The notes beneath the pieces were generated by a model. That model had not been told where the DNA came from and did no database searches. It saw nothing but the letters and a program-made list of their open reading frames with translations. A DNA stretch of 64,000 bases. It comes from Excoecaria cochinchinensis. Lineage: Eukaryota; Streptophyta; Magnoliopsida; Malpighiales; Euphorbiaceae. Within the stretch, counting starts at the first letter, position 1. Every line of letters starts with the position of its first letter. A program made the translations under genes and the position numbers. Location of the stretch: NCBI GenBank assembly GCA_947683425.1, contig CANTUQ010000055.1, positions 7,449,501 to 7,513,500 on the forward strand, written 5' to 3'. This document shows positions 1 through 8,847 of the stretch, piece by piece.

Positions 1-107
1 ATAATAACAATAAATATAATAATACTAAATAATGTGAAATAATGAACAAATACAATAATAATAATAAATATAATAAAGCAGAATATTAAATAATAATAAT
101 AATAATA

Positions 108-157
<50 letters not shown>

Positions 158-260
158 GATTAATATTAATAGTAATAGTAATATCAATATTAATATTAAT
201 ATTAATTAATTAAAAATAATAATAATATTATTATTATTATTAATATTAATAAAATAATAT
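1..260. repeat. AAT/ATT microsatellite
   Basis: Nearly pure AAT/ATT repeats with interruptions, ending where the GC-rich LTR block begins. Confidence 0.9.
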
Positions 261-1416
261 AAAAATGGCACTTACCGGTTTTCCTCGCCGGTGCGGCCGT
301 TGGTGACACCGCCAGATAGATCCCCTTGCCGAGGTCTTGCCGCCATTGGTCACGTGCCTGAACATCGCCGAAGCTGGTTGGAAACGCCATCGAAAGCTGC
401 TGCGTTCATCCTCGCCGATCTCCTTTACGGCGGCGAGTGGCGAAGTCCGGTGGGTGGCAGCCTGATCGTCCGGGTCCCCTCTTCACGCCGGCGGGGCGCG
501 TGCGGCAGTCCGCCGCCGTGGGCGGCCGGCGGAGGCCCCGCCTCTTTCTCCTTTTTTCCTACTTTCCTCCTTCTCTCCGGCGTCACCTGCGTTCTCCCTT
601 GGCTGCTCCTCTCTTCTTTTATTTCTTCTTTTGCTTTCACTTCTTTTCTCTTTCTTTGTTTGGCCTTTTGCTTTTGATTTCCTACTTTTGGTTTTTTGCT
701 CTCTCTTTGGCTTTTGTTGATTTGTGCTCTCTTCTTTCTCTTCTTATTTTTTCTTTCCTTTTGTGTTCCAGCCGAGAGCCCCTTTCTTTTCTCTTTTGGT
801 TTCCTGGGTTTTCCCTCTTCTTTGCTCCCTCTTCTTCTTTGTTTTTTGTTCTTCAGTCGAGAGAGCTCCCTTACTCTGTTCTCTCTTCTTTCTATTTTAT
901 TTTTTTTTCTTTTGCTCTCAATTTTCCTTTGTTTGCTTCAGTTACCGAGAGCCCCTTTTCTTGTTCTCATCCTTTTCTTTTTATACTCAAACTTGGGGTT
1001 AGTTTTGGTTCCTGATTTCCTCCATTTTTTAATTTCTTAATTAATTTACTTATATTAACTTACATAAATTAATACACATCTAATTAATTAAATACCCTAT
1101 TAATTAAATACTATGTCCTATTAATTAAATACTCTATTTTTATACCTATTTAATTTTAATTAATCTATTATACTAACTAGTAAATTAACTAATTAATATT
1201 TAATTATATATACTAATTGATATTTTACATATACTTTAATTACCCAATTAACTAATCAATTAACTAATAATATTAACTAATTCATCAACTAATTAATTTT
1301 TAATTTTACACACACATATATATTTTTTCGGAGGAATTACCAAGGACCCAACATAATGATTTTAATTAATTTTTCTTTTTTTCTTTTTAAACCTGACTTG
1401 GGACCCGGTGTCTACA
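1..1416 (-). mobile_element. Tat-type LTR fragment, cut by window edge
   Basis: Read on the minus strand, the right edge begins TGTAGACACCGGGTC, the LTR start shared by the other Tat-type LTRs here (16498, 27626, 39364). Moving into the LTR there is an AT-rich stretch (1020-1330), a pyrimidine-rich stretch (540-1000), a GC-rich block (280-540) and an ATT/AAT microsatellite (1-260), the same order of parts as in the other copies. It may be the 3' LTR of the minus-strand element whose 5' LTR is 13838-16498, but their first 150 bp do not match well and no clear polypurine tract sits at 1417, so the pairing is uncertain. Open frames inside it look like pyrimidine-tract artefacts. Confidence 0.6.
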
Positions 1417-1968
1417 CATGTGTAACAACAAAATCGGTACGCATTTAGCATACCAGCATAAAGGCTCAACGGGCTAGCAAGCGATTGCGAAATAAAGGTA
1501 GAAAATAGTCATTTAGAGAGCTATACAAAGAAGGGTTGCCTAAATCATTTTCTAGGTTCCGTCTTATCCAGGGATCACTTTGACAGGTAATTAGAAAGGT
1601 TCTAGTGCTCTTAGTGAGTTTTCATCCAATCCGCTAATTGCAACTAGTTTTTTTTATCACTATTTTCTATTTTTTTTTTCTCTTTTTCTTTTCATCTCTT
1701 AGAATTTTCCTCTCTTTAAGAGTTATAGTAGATGCTATCAAGATTTTCTTTGGGTATTCCAAAGTTCCGAGATTAAATGTAATTATATTAATTGAATGAA
1801 TATCAAAAAATGAATGCATCATGATCATGAGAAATGAAATCATTAGAGACACTATACAAACATGCAAGATTGTTCATTTTATTGAAATTACCAATACTGC
1901 AAATGTTGTCATAAAAATTGTTCTTGGAATAAAGCATCTAAGAAACATCATCTTCTCCTCCGATCACA

Positions 1969-3577
1969 TTAATGGTGCGGGGACTGCATTATAGCCTGCC
2001 TCTTCTTCTTGTCTCTCTTCTCAGGGTCAGAGATCTCCTTGGAATCAATAAGATCTTGAATTTTATTCCTCAAGGTTCGACAGTAATCTGTTAAATGACC
2101 AGTGTACTGATGGTAAGCATAGTATTGATCATCTCTATGTCCCGGCTTTCCTTTATTCATGGCTGGCCTGGGTAGCAATGGTCTCAGCTTGCCTTCTTTT
2201 GTCAATTTCTCCAATACCCAAGATAGAGAGCGGCCCAAATTAGAGTAGTACCTCTGACCCTGTCCAACCTCGGTGGCTGAAACCTCAGCCGTCTTACCAC
2301 ATCTATTATTACTGCTTCCAGCACCACCTGATTTGTAACCTGATTGGTTGCCATAACCTTTCCCAGCAAAGTTATTTTGGCTTGCTTTCTTTGCTAGATA
2401 AGCCCCCTCAACCTCCACAGCAATGTCTTTAAGCGACTCCCAGTCTCTAAGCCCCTTAAAGCTGAGCAATTCCCTCAAGTAAGGGCAAAAGTTCCTGATA
2501 AATAGCCTTATTTGGTTAGCAGTGTCAGGCTTTCTCTTCATCTCCCCTATTTCTCCATCTTGTAAGGTATTCATGGAACGACTCATCACTTTTTTGCTGT
2601 AAAAGCTCGAGGTCCTTTAAGGTGATCTTCATTCTGGTGCTGCAGTCATACTGCTTCATAAACTCCTCAGTCAAAAGGTCCCAATCTTCCTTGGACCTCC
2701 TGTCTTACCCATGGTACCAGTCCACAGCCGGACATACCAGACTAAGGCAAAAATATTCCACCTTCTATTTCTTGGTCAACCCTATGCCTTTAATCACCAG
2801 GGTATACTGCTTAATATGTGCAGATGGATCCAAAGTACCATCGAACTTCGGCAGCTCAGGCATCTTGAACCTTTGGGGCAATAACTCTTTATCCCCCAGA
2901 TCTCTATCTTCGGGGTTGATCCCCTTTCCGGCTGATAGCATGTGGGTGATTGCTTTAATCTGTTGCCTCATCCCTCTCATTACCTCATCTTCTGCCCTGG
3001 ATGCTCTACCCCACACAACTTGAGGTGCTATTACCTCTTGATCTCTTTCCTCCATTACAAAGTCCTCTATGGCATTAGGGATCCTTGCCCTTCTCGGCTC
3101 AATTGGCGCTATAACTCCATGCTCATTGATGGGTTGGTGGATAACATTATCAATAAGAGGAGCCTCCTCGCGAGCAAGCGGTTTACCTTGAACCCCAGCA
3201 TGGACTATCAGTGGTTGTGGAGCAGCAGGTGGTTGTGCAGTAGGAGGATGAGCAACCCTATCGGCCATGGCGCCCATCATTTCTAACATTCTCCACTCAA
3301 AATCCTCTAATCTCCTAGCAAGGTCTCGAGTGGTTAAAGCTCCGGTCTCCTCTACTATTGATGATTCTATGGATGATTCCTTGGTCGTTGAGAGTGGCTC
3401 AAAATTCCAATCATACACTAATTCTGTCAACCCAAGGGGCAGATCTATCCTCACCAGCCGACCATCAAAAACTCTAATCCACATAGGTGAATCTATGATG
3501 GCTGAAAGATTTGAACTATTAGAATGATGTATGAATGATATATACAATGCATGATTATGTTGATGCAGCATAGACAA
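1969..3577 (-). pseudogene. Tat-type gag, broken
   Basis: Capsid-like protein of a non-autonomous retrotransposon. Two minus-strand frames, 3577-2765 and 2589-1969, are joined by a stretch (2590-2764) that still encodes gag core sequence in shifted frames, including TEEFMKQYDC and, running on, ESFHEYLTRWR, which fits the retrotransposon gag family (PF03732). The N-terminal part has the block GALTTRDLARRLEDFEWRM, shared with 35113-35625. The C-terminal part has YAYHQYTGHLTDYC, the position of a C-x2-H-x5-H-x4-C zinc knuckle typical of Tat-type gags; the first Cys is Tyr here (the copy at 35668 keeps YCAYH). At least one frameshift and one stop lie in 2590-2764. No pol follows, so the element depends on enzymes made elsewhere. 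Confidence 0.75.
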
Positions 3578-4271
3578 TCACATACAAGCAGGTAGATCCT
3601 TCCAACCTTGTTTCTCCTACACAGGGGGTCATACAGTCTCTTTCCTAGGTGGGCTTGACCCATGGGTCAGCGGGGAACCCAATGGGTGTGTATGGTGTGT
3701 GGTGGGAAACCAGCAGCATAACACTTTAATTTAAAGCACATGCGTATGAGTTTTAGCCATTATGTATTTGGACTTTTTAAACAGACTAAAAATGGGCACA
3801 CCGGGGCATAAAAGCCTTTGATGAGTGTCCAGTTAATATGTTTATTCAATATATATGGACCCACGTAGCAAACATATTGTTAAGGTACGTATCACCTAGT
3901 GGAGGTTTCTGTTGCCAGTACATGAGCTTTAGTCTAGGGTGGTGTTACTTTAGGTCTACCCAAGTATGGTCCCTGCCAATGAGTCTAGCTTATCGTGAGC
4001 ATAACAACCGATTGGGTCTCCATTTGATATACTATAAGGTATGAAGCTTGGCCTGGTGATTATCCTTAACACTTCCCCATATTGAGTGAACGTAGGGTCA
4101 TGCTTCGGGAACGCACTGAGATTAAAAGAGAGACCAAACTAGCATAGTTCTAAGGCTCTAATGGATGCAATGCAATTTTTTGAATAGAAATGGAATTTTT
4201 GATTCTTAAAAACTCAATTATAATTTTTAACTTAAGTCACTTTCGAAGCAAAGTTTCGATTATCCCTAGTG

Positions 4272-4276
4272 GAGTC
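4272..4276. repeat. Target site duplication GAGTC (left)
   Basis: GAGTC directly precedes the LTR start at 4277 and is repeated exactly at 13828-13832 after the second LTR, marking both ends of the Tekay-like insertion. Confidence 0.95.
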
Positions 4277-5204
4277 TGTCACACCCCATTTGCCCCCTAG
4301 TCGAATGAGCCTGTCCGTCCGTCTGTCTGTCTGTCTATCTGTCTGTTTGTAGGAGTAAGCATTCGCATGTGTTCAGCATTTCATAGGGTTATTTCAGTAA
4401 AATGTATGATTTTTGGGTTTATTATTATGTGGGTGCATACATGGTATTAGTGTGTTTAATTAAATGGGATATACTTGTGTGCATTTACATATACCATTGT
4501 AGGGTGTATTTAATTAGGAGTGCATTAGGTGTGTGTAATGTGTGGAGTTAGGGTATGAGTGAGCAAGTTTCACCACCCAAGGGATTGACATGTGTATTAG
4601 GTTTGGGAAAAAGAATAAAGAAGGAAAAGAAAGGTGAAACAAAAATCAGATTCACGTTTTCCTTTCAAACTTCACATTCTTCTTCTTCTTTTTCCCTTTC
4701 CTAATTACTACTCTCTGATAATCAAGTGTGGTTGTGGAAGTTGGTCACTCTTACTCCTAGCTTGGTAAGTGCATAATTTAGTCTTTGTCTTACTGTAAAT
4801 TGCATCTTCATCTTCTTCTTTAGGTTGAGTTTTAACCTAGGGTTGAATTTACTGTGTTTGTGTTCTAGCTGAGGCTCCACGTGATCCAAAGGGAAAAGAG
4901 GTTGCTGGACCTAGTGGAGCTAAGTGATAGAAGTATAGAATCCAGGTTTGGGAATGTTTACTTGTGAAATTGTATGATTGTGAAGTTACTGTAATTCTAG
5001 GGTTCATGTTCTTCTAAATTTGAATATGTGTATTCTTGATTTGATTTGGTTAATTATTTGATGGATTGAGTTGTATAATTATTGCATATATTGTTTGAGA
5101 CAATTTCTGGAAGGTAAGAACAGGTTTGAATGGTTTTTAATCAATTTGGGAGTGAATTCGTGTTTCTGGAAATTCTGGAAATTCTGGAAATTGAGGTACT
5201 GTTC

Positions 5205-5545
5205 TTCGTTGCGTGACTCGCTTCAAAGGAAGGCAGGTCACGTCACGTGACCCTTGGTCACGGCGTGACATGCCTGCTGTGAAGACAGTCGCGTGACTAG
5301 CTGCAGAACAAGCAAGTCACGCGACGTGATCCTCGGTCACGTCGTGCGACCTGCGAGAGAGAAGAGGCAGATCACGCAACGTGTTCTGCGAGGGAGAAGC
5401 AGCGTCACGTCGCGTGACCCTCGGTCACGCCGTGACCTGCATGTGCATTGCGTGATCCGCGAGGATCACGCAACGCAATTGGCGAGGAACAAGCAGGTCA
5501 CGAGACGTGACCCTCGGTCACGCCGTGACCTGCCTGTTGAGTCGC
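5205..5545. repeat. CpG-rich inverted-repeat block in 5' LTR
   Basis: Repeated TCACG/CGTGA half-sites form many small palindromes, such as GTCACGTCACGTGAC and GGTCACGCCGTGACC. They are arranged as imperfect tandem units of roughly 60-80 bp that restart at GGTCACG or AAGCAGGTCACG. The surrounding LTR is AT-rich. The 3' LTR copy is 12342-12682. Confidence 0.85.
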
Positions 5546-5764
5546 CATTTTCTCCGTTCAGCCCGTTTTTCCGAAATTTCCTGGTTTTTAACTCAGAACT
5601 GAATCTGGTATTTCTTCTGATTGGACTTTAATATTGTATGATGCATGTCTTACTGTTTAATGCTTTGATATGCGTGATAGCATGATTTTCTGATGAATTA
5701 TATTCTGTATCCTGAAATGTGATCTGTTTGACGCATAACCTGCTAGAGTCGAGTAAGTGGATAG

Positions 5765-5980
5765 TTAGGCATGCCTAATAGAGTCTTTAGCTACAGCCCT
5801 CAGTTCAGTTTGGACCCCGATCAGGTCCCCGTTTGGTTCCTCGCGAACCCTTCAGTATAGAATCTTGTTTAAGATTCCCTCAGTATATAAATAACATGTT
5901 CTGATAAATGATATAATATTTGACTTGTACCTGTGAGGTACCCTCAGTATTCGATTCGTACCCGTAAGGTACCCTCAGTA
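5765..5980 (+). repeat. LTR palindrome and variable-stem hairpin array
   Basis: TTAGGCATGCCTAA (5765-5778) is followed by five hairpins: GGACC/GGTCC (5812-5828), GGTTC/GAACC (5835-5849), GAATCTT/AAGATTC (5860-5877), GTACC/GGTAC (5927-5941) and GTACC/GGTAC (5958-5972). Stems differ, yet most units end in CCCTCAGTA or a close variant. The 3' LTR copy is 12902-13116. Confidence 0.85.
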
Positions 5981-6263
5981 CACTCGTTATCCACTGTCTA
6001 GAGTCAGCAGGTATTCTTTGAATGTTAATGGAAATGTTCTGATCTGATATGGCTTTGAATGGAATATCTGAATGAGTTTAATGATAAAATACATGTTGGT
6101 TTATTCTATAATGAATATGATGATGAGATTCTGAAAGTATGGTATTCAAATATGAGCATGCTTATATGGATTATGTATCAGTCCTTGCATTCTGTCATTG
6201 TGAATGTGTTATGCCTTGACGACCACTGTGAGTGGCCGTCCATAAATTATGTGTGTTTCCCCA

Positions 6264-6303
6264 CTAAGCGTTTTATCGCTTAGCACGGTGTGTTTACCCG
6301 TGC
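6264..6303 (+). repeat. LTR double hairpin
   Basis: A perfect 7-bp stem CTAAGCG/CGCTTAG (6264-6270 and 6277-6283) with a 6-nt loop is followed at once by GCACGG/CCGTGC (6283-6288 and 6298-6303). The structure recurs with altered stems in the other chromovirus-type LTRs. It repeats at 13400-13439 in the 3' LTR. Confidence 0.8.
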
Positions 6304-6696
6304 AGGTGCGGAAGACGTTTTGCTTTGAGAGAGTCGCCGTCATCAAGCCAACACAGAAGGGATTAGTGTAGGCTCAGTTTTGTATCAGTTATTGATTCTT
6401 TTTGTATAGAACTCTCTGTATCAGCTTCCGCTTTTGTATCCATATTTTTGTATATGTAATATTATTTTGTTCAGCTAGTTGATCAGATCATTAATGTAAT
6501 AGTTTAATTATAGTAATGCATGATCAGCTTTTGCTTTCTACATGTAAAGTTTTTAATTATTCTGTATTTCTGAATGTATGTTATGAATGGATGTATATTT
6601 TGCGTTGCTTTTGTTTGGTGACACCTTGTCTCATACGGCATCTCACTCCTTATCGGATGGGATCGCCTATGTATGGGAAGGGGGTGTTACAGTTAG

Positions 6697-6708
6697 TGGT
6701 ATCAGAGC
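6697..6708 (+). promoter_or_regulatory. Primer-binding site (tRNA-iMet type)
   Basis: TGGTATCAGAGC starts 5 nt after the 5' LTR. It is the standard plant gypsy/copia PBS, complementary to the 3' end of initiator methionine tRNA, which primes minus-strand DNA synthesis. Confidence 0.93.
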
Positions 6709-6813
6709 ATAGGTTTAGGCGTTTCTGGGTGTTGTTGTGATTGATCTGAGTTTCTGTGATGTGCATGTGTCTAGATCTGTGTTGGCTGATACGGTTGTTT
6801 CTTGTTTGTTTAG

Positions 6814-8847
6814 ATGGCTTCTAATTCTGCTCATGGTGCGCGTGAGGAGTCCGCCGAGAGTGTGAATCCTCCCGCTGTAGATCAGTCTGTTTCTGTTACT
6901 GGGTCGGCTCAGCATGCTAGGGTTCAGCCCGAGGCCGCAGCCATGCCCTTAGAGGCTATGTTTAGACTGCATCAGGACATGGCTAGGGTTTTGGAGAGAG
7001 TGACTGCTCCTAGAGCACCTATGGAGAATCTGAGGAGAGCAGGAGTTGAGGATTTCTATGGTACTGGGTTGAATGAGTCTGAGACTGCAGAGAGATGGTT
7101 AGATAAAGTGAAGCGTGCTTTGAGAGAGATTCGGTGTCCTCCCGACCAGCAGGCAGAGTGTGCTTTAGCTCTTCTTCAGGGGTCTGCTTTTGAGTGGTGG
7201 GAGTTGGTTTGCAGGCATCCTCAGTTACCGGATCCGATTACCTGGGAGTTCTTTGAGGGTGAGTTCATAAAGAAGTACATTACTCAGACCTATAGAGATT
7301 CGAGATGGGCGCAGTTTTTGGGTTTGAGACAGAGAGCTTTGTCAGTAGCTGATTATGAGAAAGAGTTCAACAGGTTATCGCGCTATGCCCCACGAGGAGT
7401 TATGACTGATGACTTTAGATGCAAGCATTTCGAGGCAGGGTTAAATGAGTCATTGAAGATTGCTTTGATTTCACTGATGTGTATTCCTGGGGTCAGTTAT
7501 TATCAGATTGTGGAGGCTGCAGTGAGAGCAGAGTTGTCTGAGACAGTGATGAGAGAGAGAGCTCAGAGGAGGAGTTCTTCTCGTGGAGGATCTTCTTCGA
7601 GTAAGAGATCGAGGGACCCACAGGATGAGTCAGCATCTGGTCCGGCTTCTAGAGGTAGACGTCAGGGTTCTACAGCTGTGTCAGGTTCTGGTAGGGGTGG
7701 TAGAGCTGAGACTACACCAGTTTGTCCTCATTGTAGTAGGTCACATCGTGGTGAGTGTAGGTGGCTCACTGGTGCATGCTTCAGGTGTGGGAGTTCTGAG
7801 CATCGGTTGGCCGGTTGTCCGAGAGTACAGGAGGATTCAAGTTCCCCGAGAGAGGGCAGTAGGGTCGGTTCGAATGCTTCACAGGCTACCCGTGGCAGAG
7901 GCCGAGGTAGAGGTAGAGGTGGTCGGCATAGAGATGGAGCTGCTTCTGAGACTGTTGAGCATCCTCCTCAGGGTGCCATTAGAGCTTATGCTATGAGAGC
8001 CAGAGATGAGCAGGACGCGCCTGATGTTATTGCTGGTAAGTTCCTACTCCATGACACTGAGTTGTATGCTCTAATTGATCCTGTTTCCACACACTCATAT
8101 TTGTGCACAGATAGAGTTATTGATAAATTGCATTCAGTTGATCAGTTAGATTATGAGATTTGTGTGACCAGTCCATTAGGGCATAGTGTCAGTGTGAGTA
8201 GAGTTTTTAGGAGTTGTCCTCTGATTGTTGAGGGAGTTGTGCTTCCAGCGGATCTGATTGAGTTACCCTTCAGAGAGTTTGACTTGATTCTGGGTATGGA
8301 CTGGTTGGGTAAGTATCGGGCTGTAGTGGATTGCCATAGGAAGACAGTGGTACTTCGGGATAGAAGTCAGTCTCTTGTGTTTCTGAAAGGTTTGGGTGCT
8401 AGTTCAGTGAATAATGTTATTTCTGTGTTGCAAGCTAAGAGATTCATCAGGAAGGGTTGTGAGGCTTTTCTAGCTGTTGTGTTAGATTCCAGGAGGGATC
8501 AGGTTCAGATTGAGGATATTCCTGTTGTGCGGGAGTTTAGTGATGTGTTTCCGAGCGAGTTGCCTGGGTTGCCTCCTGAGAGAGAGGTTGAGTTGTCCAT
8601 TGAGATCATGCCGGGTACTGCACCTATTTCGAGAGCACCTTATCGGATGGCTCCTGTAGAGTTGAGGGAACTTAAATCTCAGCTACAAGAGTTATTGGAT
8701 AAGGGGTTTATTCGACCTAGCATATCTCCTTGGGGAGCTCCAGTGCTGTTTGTTAAGAAGAAAGATGGATCCCTGCGGATGTGCATTGACTACCGCCAGA
8801 TTAATAAAGTTACTGTGAAGAACAGGTATCCTTTGCCTAGGATTTAG
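6814..8847 (+). CDS. Gag-protease-RT N-terminal part of chromovirus polyprotein
   Basis: First 677 codons of the gag-pol frame, starting at the ATG 105 nt after the PBS. Gag core (retrotransposon gag family) spans about residues 90-190, with the aromatic run FEWWELV. An Arg/Ser/Gly-rich linker (about 250-300) leads to two Cys/His clusters: [12 protein letters not shown] (about 303) and the canonical knuckle [14 protein letters not shown] (about 322). The aspartic protease lies at about 410-500. Its catalytic site reads [11 protein letters not shown], where related elements usually have D-S-G or D-P-G, so the active-site Gly is Val, which may disable it. [10 protein letters not shown] closes the domain. 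RT starts near residue 570, with [23 protein letters not shown] at 8845-8847, in RIxDLFDQL where related elements have Glu or Asp, ends the frame early. Confidence 0.93.
   Translation: MASNSAHGAREESAESVNPPAVDQSVSVTGSAQHARVQPEAAAMPLEAMFRLHQDMARVLERVTAPRAPMENLRRAGVEDFYGTGLNESETAERWLDKVKRALREIRCPPDQQAECALALLQGSAFEWWELVCRHPQLPDPITWEFFEGEFIKKYITQTYRDSRWAQFLGLRQRALSVADYEKEFNRLSRYAPRGVMTDDFRCKHFEAGLNESLKIALISLMCIPGVSYYQIVEAAVRAELSETVMRERAQRRSSSRGGSSSSKRSRDPQDESASGPASRGRRQGSTAVSGSGRGGRAETTPVCPHCSRSHRGECRWLTGACFRCGSSEHRLAGCPRVQEDSSSPREGSRVGSNASQATRGRGRGRGRGGRHRDGAASETVEHPPQGAIRAYAMRARDEQDAPDVIAGKFLLHDTELYALIDPVSTHSYLCTDRVIDKLHSVDQLDYEICVTSPLGHSVSVSRVFRSCPLIVEGVVLPADLIELPFREFDLILGMDWLGKYRAVVDCHRKTVVLRDRSQSLVFLKGLGASSVNNVISVLQAKRFIRKGCEAFLAVVLDSRRDQVQIEDIPVVREFSDVFPSELPGLPPEREVELSIEIMPGTAPISRAPYRMAPVELRELKSQLQELLDKGFIRPSISPWGAPVLFVKKKDGSLRMCIDYRQINKVTVKNRYPLPRI

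Larger units (their letters stand above)
1417..4276 (-). mobile_element. Tat-type gag-only element, internal region
   Basis: This is the interior of a minus-strand element. Its primer-binding-site end, at 4276, is separated from its 5' LTR (13838-16498) by the inserted element 4277-13827. It holds a broken gag (1969-3577), and 1667-1867 resembles 36120-36326 of the related element at 31601-42027. I see no protease, RT, RNase H or integrase. 3578-4276 is untranslated leader, matching the order seen at 34171-35112. 1417-1666 holds nothing I recognise. Confidence 0.75.
4277..6691 (+). repeat. 5' LTR of Tekay-like element
   Basis: Direct copy of 11414-13827. Differences seen: G/A in ATTATGTGGG near 4435, T/A in the CpG block near 5382, A/G near 5794, one extra G near 5830, C/T near 6330 and A/G near 6539. 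Internal landmarks are (GTCT)n at 4319-4345, the CpG block 5205-5545, the palindrome TTAGGCATGCCTAA at 5765-5778, the hairpin array 5812-5980 and the double hairpin 6264-6303. The frames at 5293, 6059 and 6516 are LTR sequence with no protein signature. Confidence 0.95.

Noticed and set aside
437..1040. Phe/Leu/Ser-rich frames resembling membrane proteins
   Set aside because: They are translations of a pyrimidine tract in an LTR; hydrophobicity comes from TTT/TCT/CTT codons.
4319..4345. Functional meaning of the (GTCT)n/(GTCC)n run at the LTR start
   Set aside because: Simple repeat, the same in both LTRs, absent from related LTRs.
5293..5631. 112-codon Arg/Asp/His-rich frame, repeated at 12430
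   Set aside because: It is the CpG palindrome block of the LTR; identical in both LTRs only because they are young copies.
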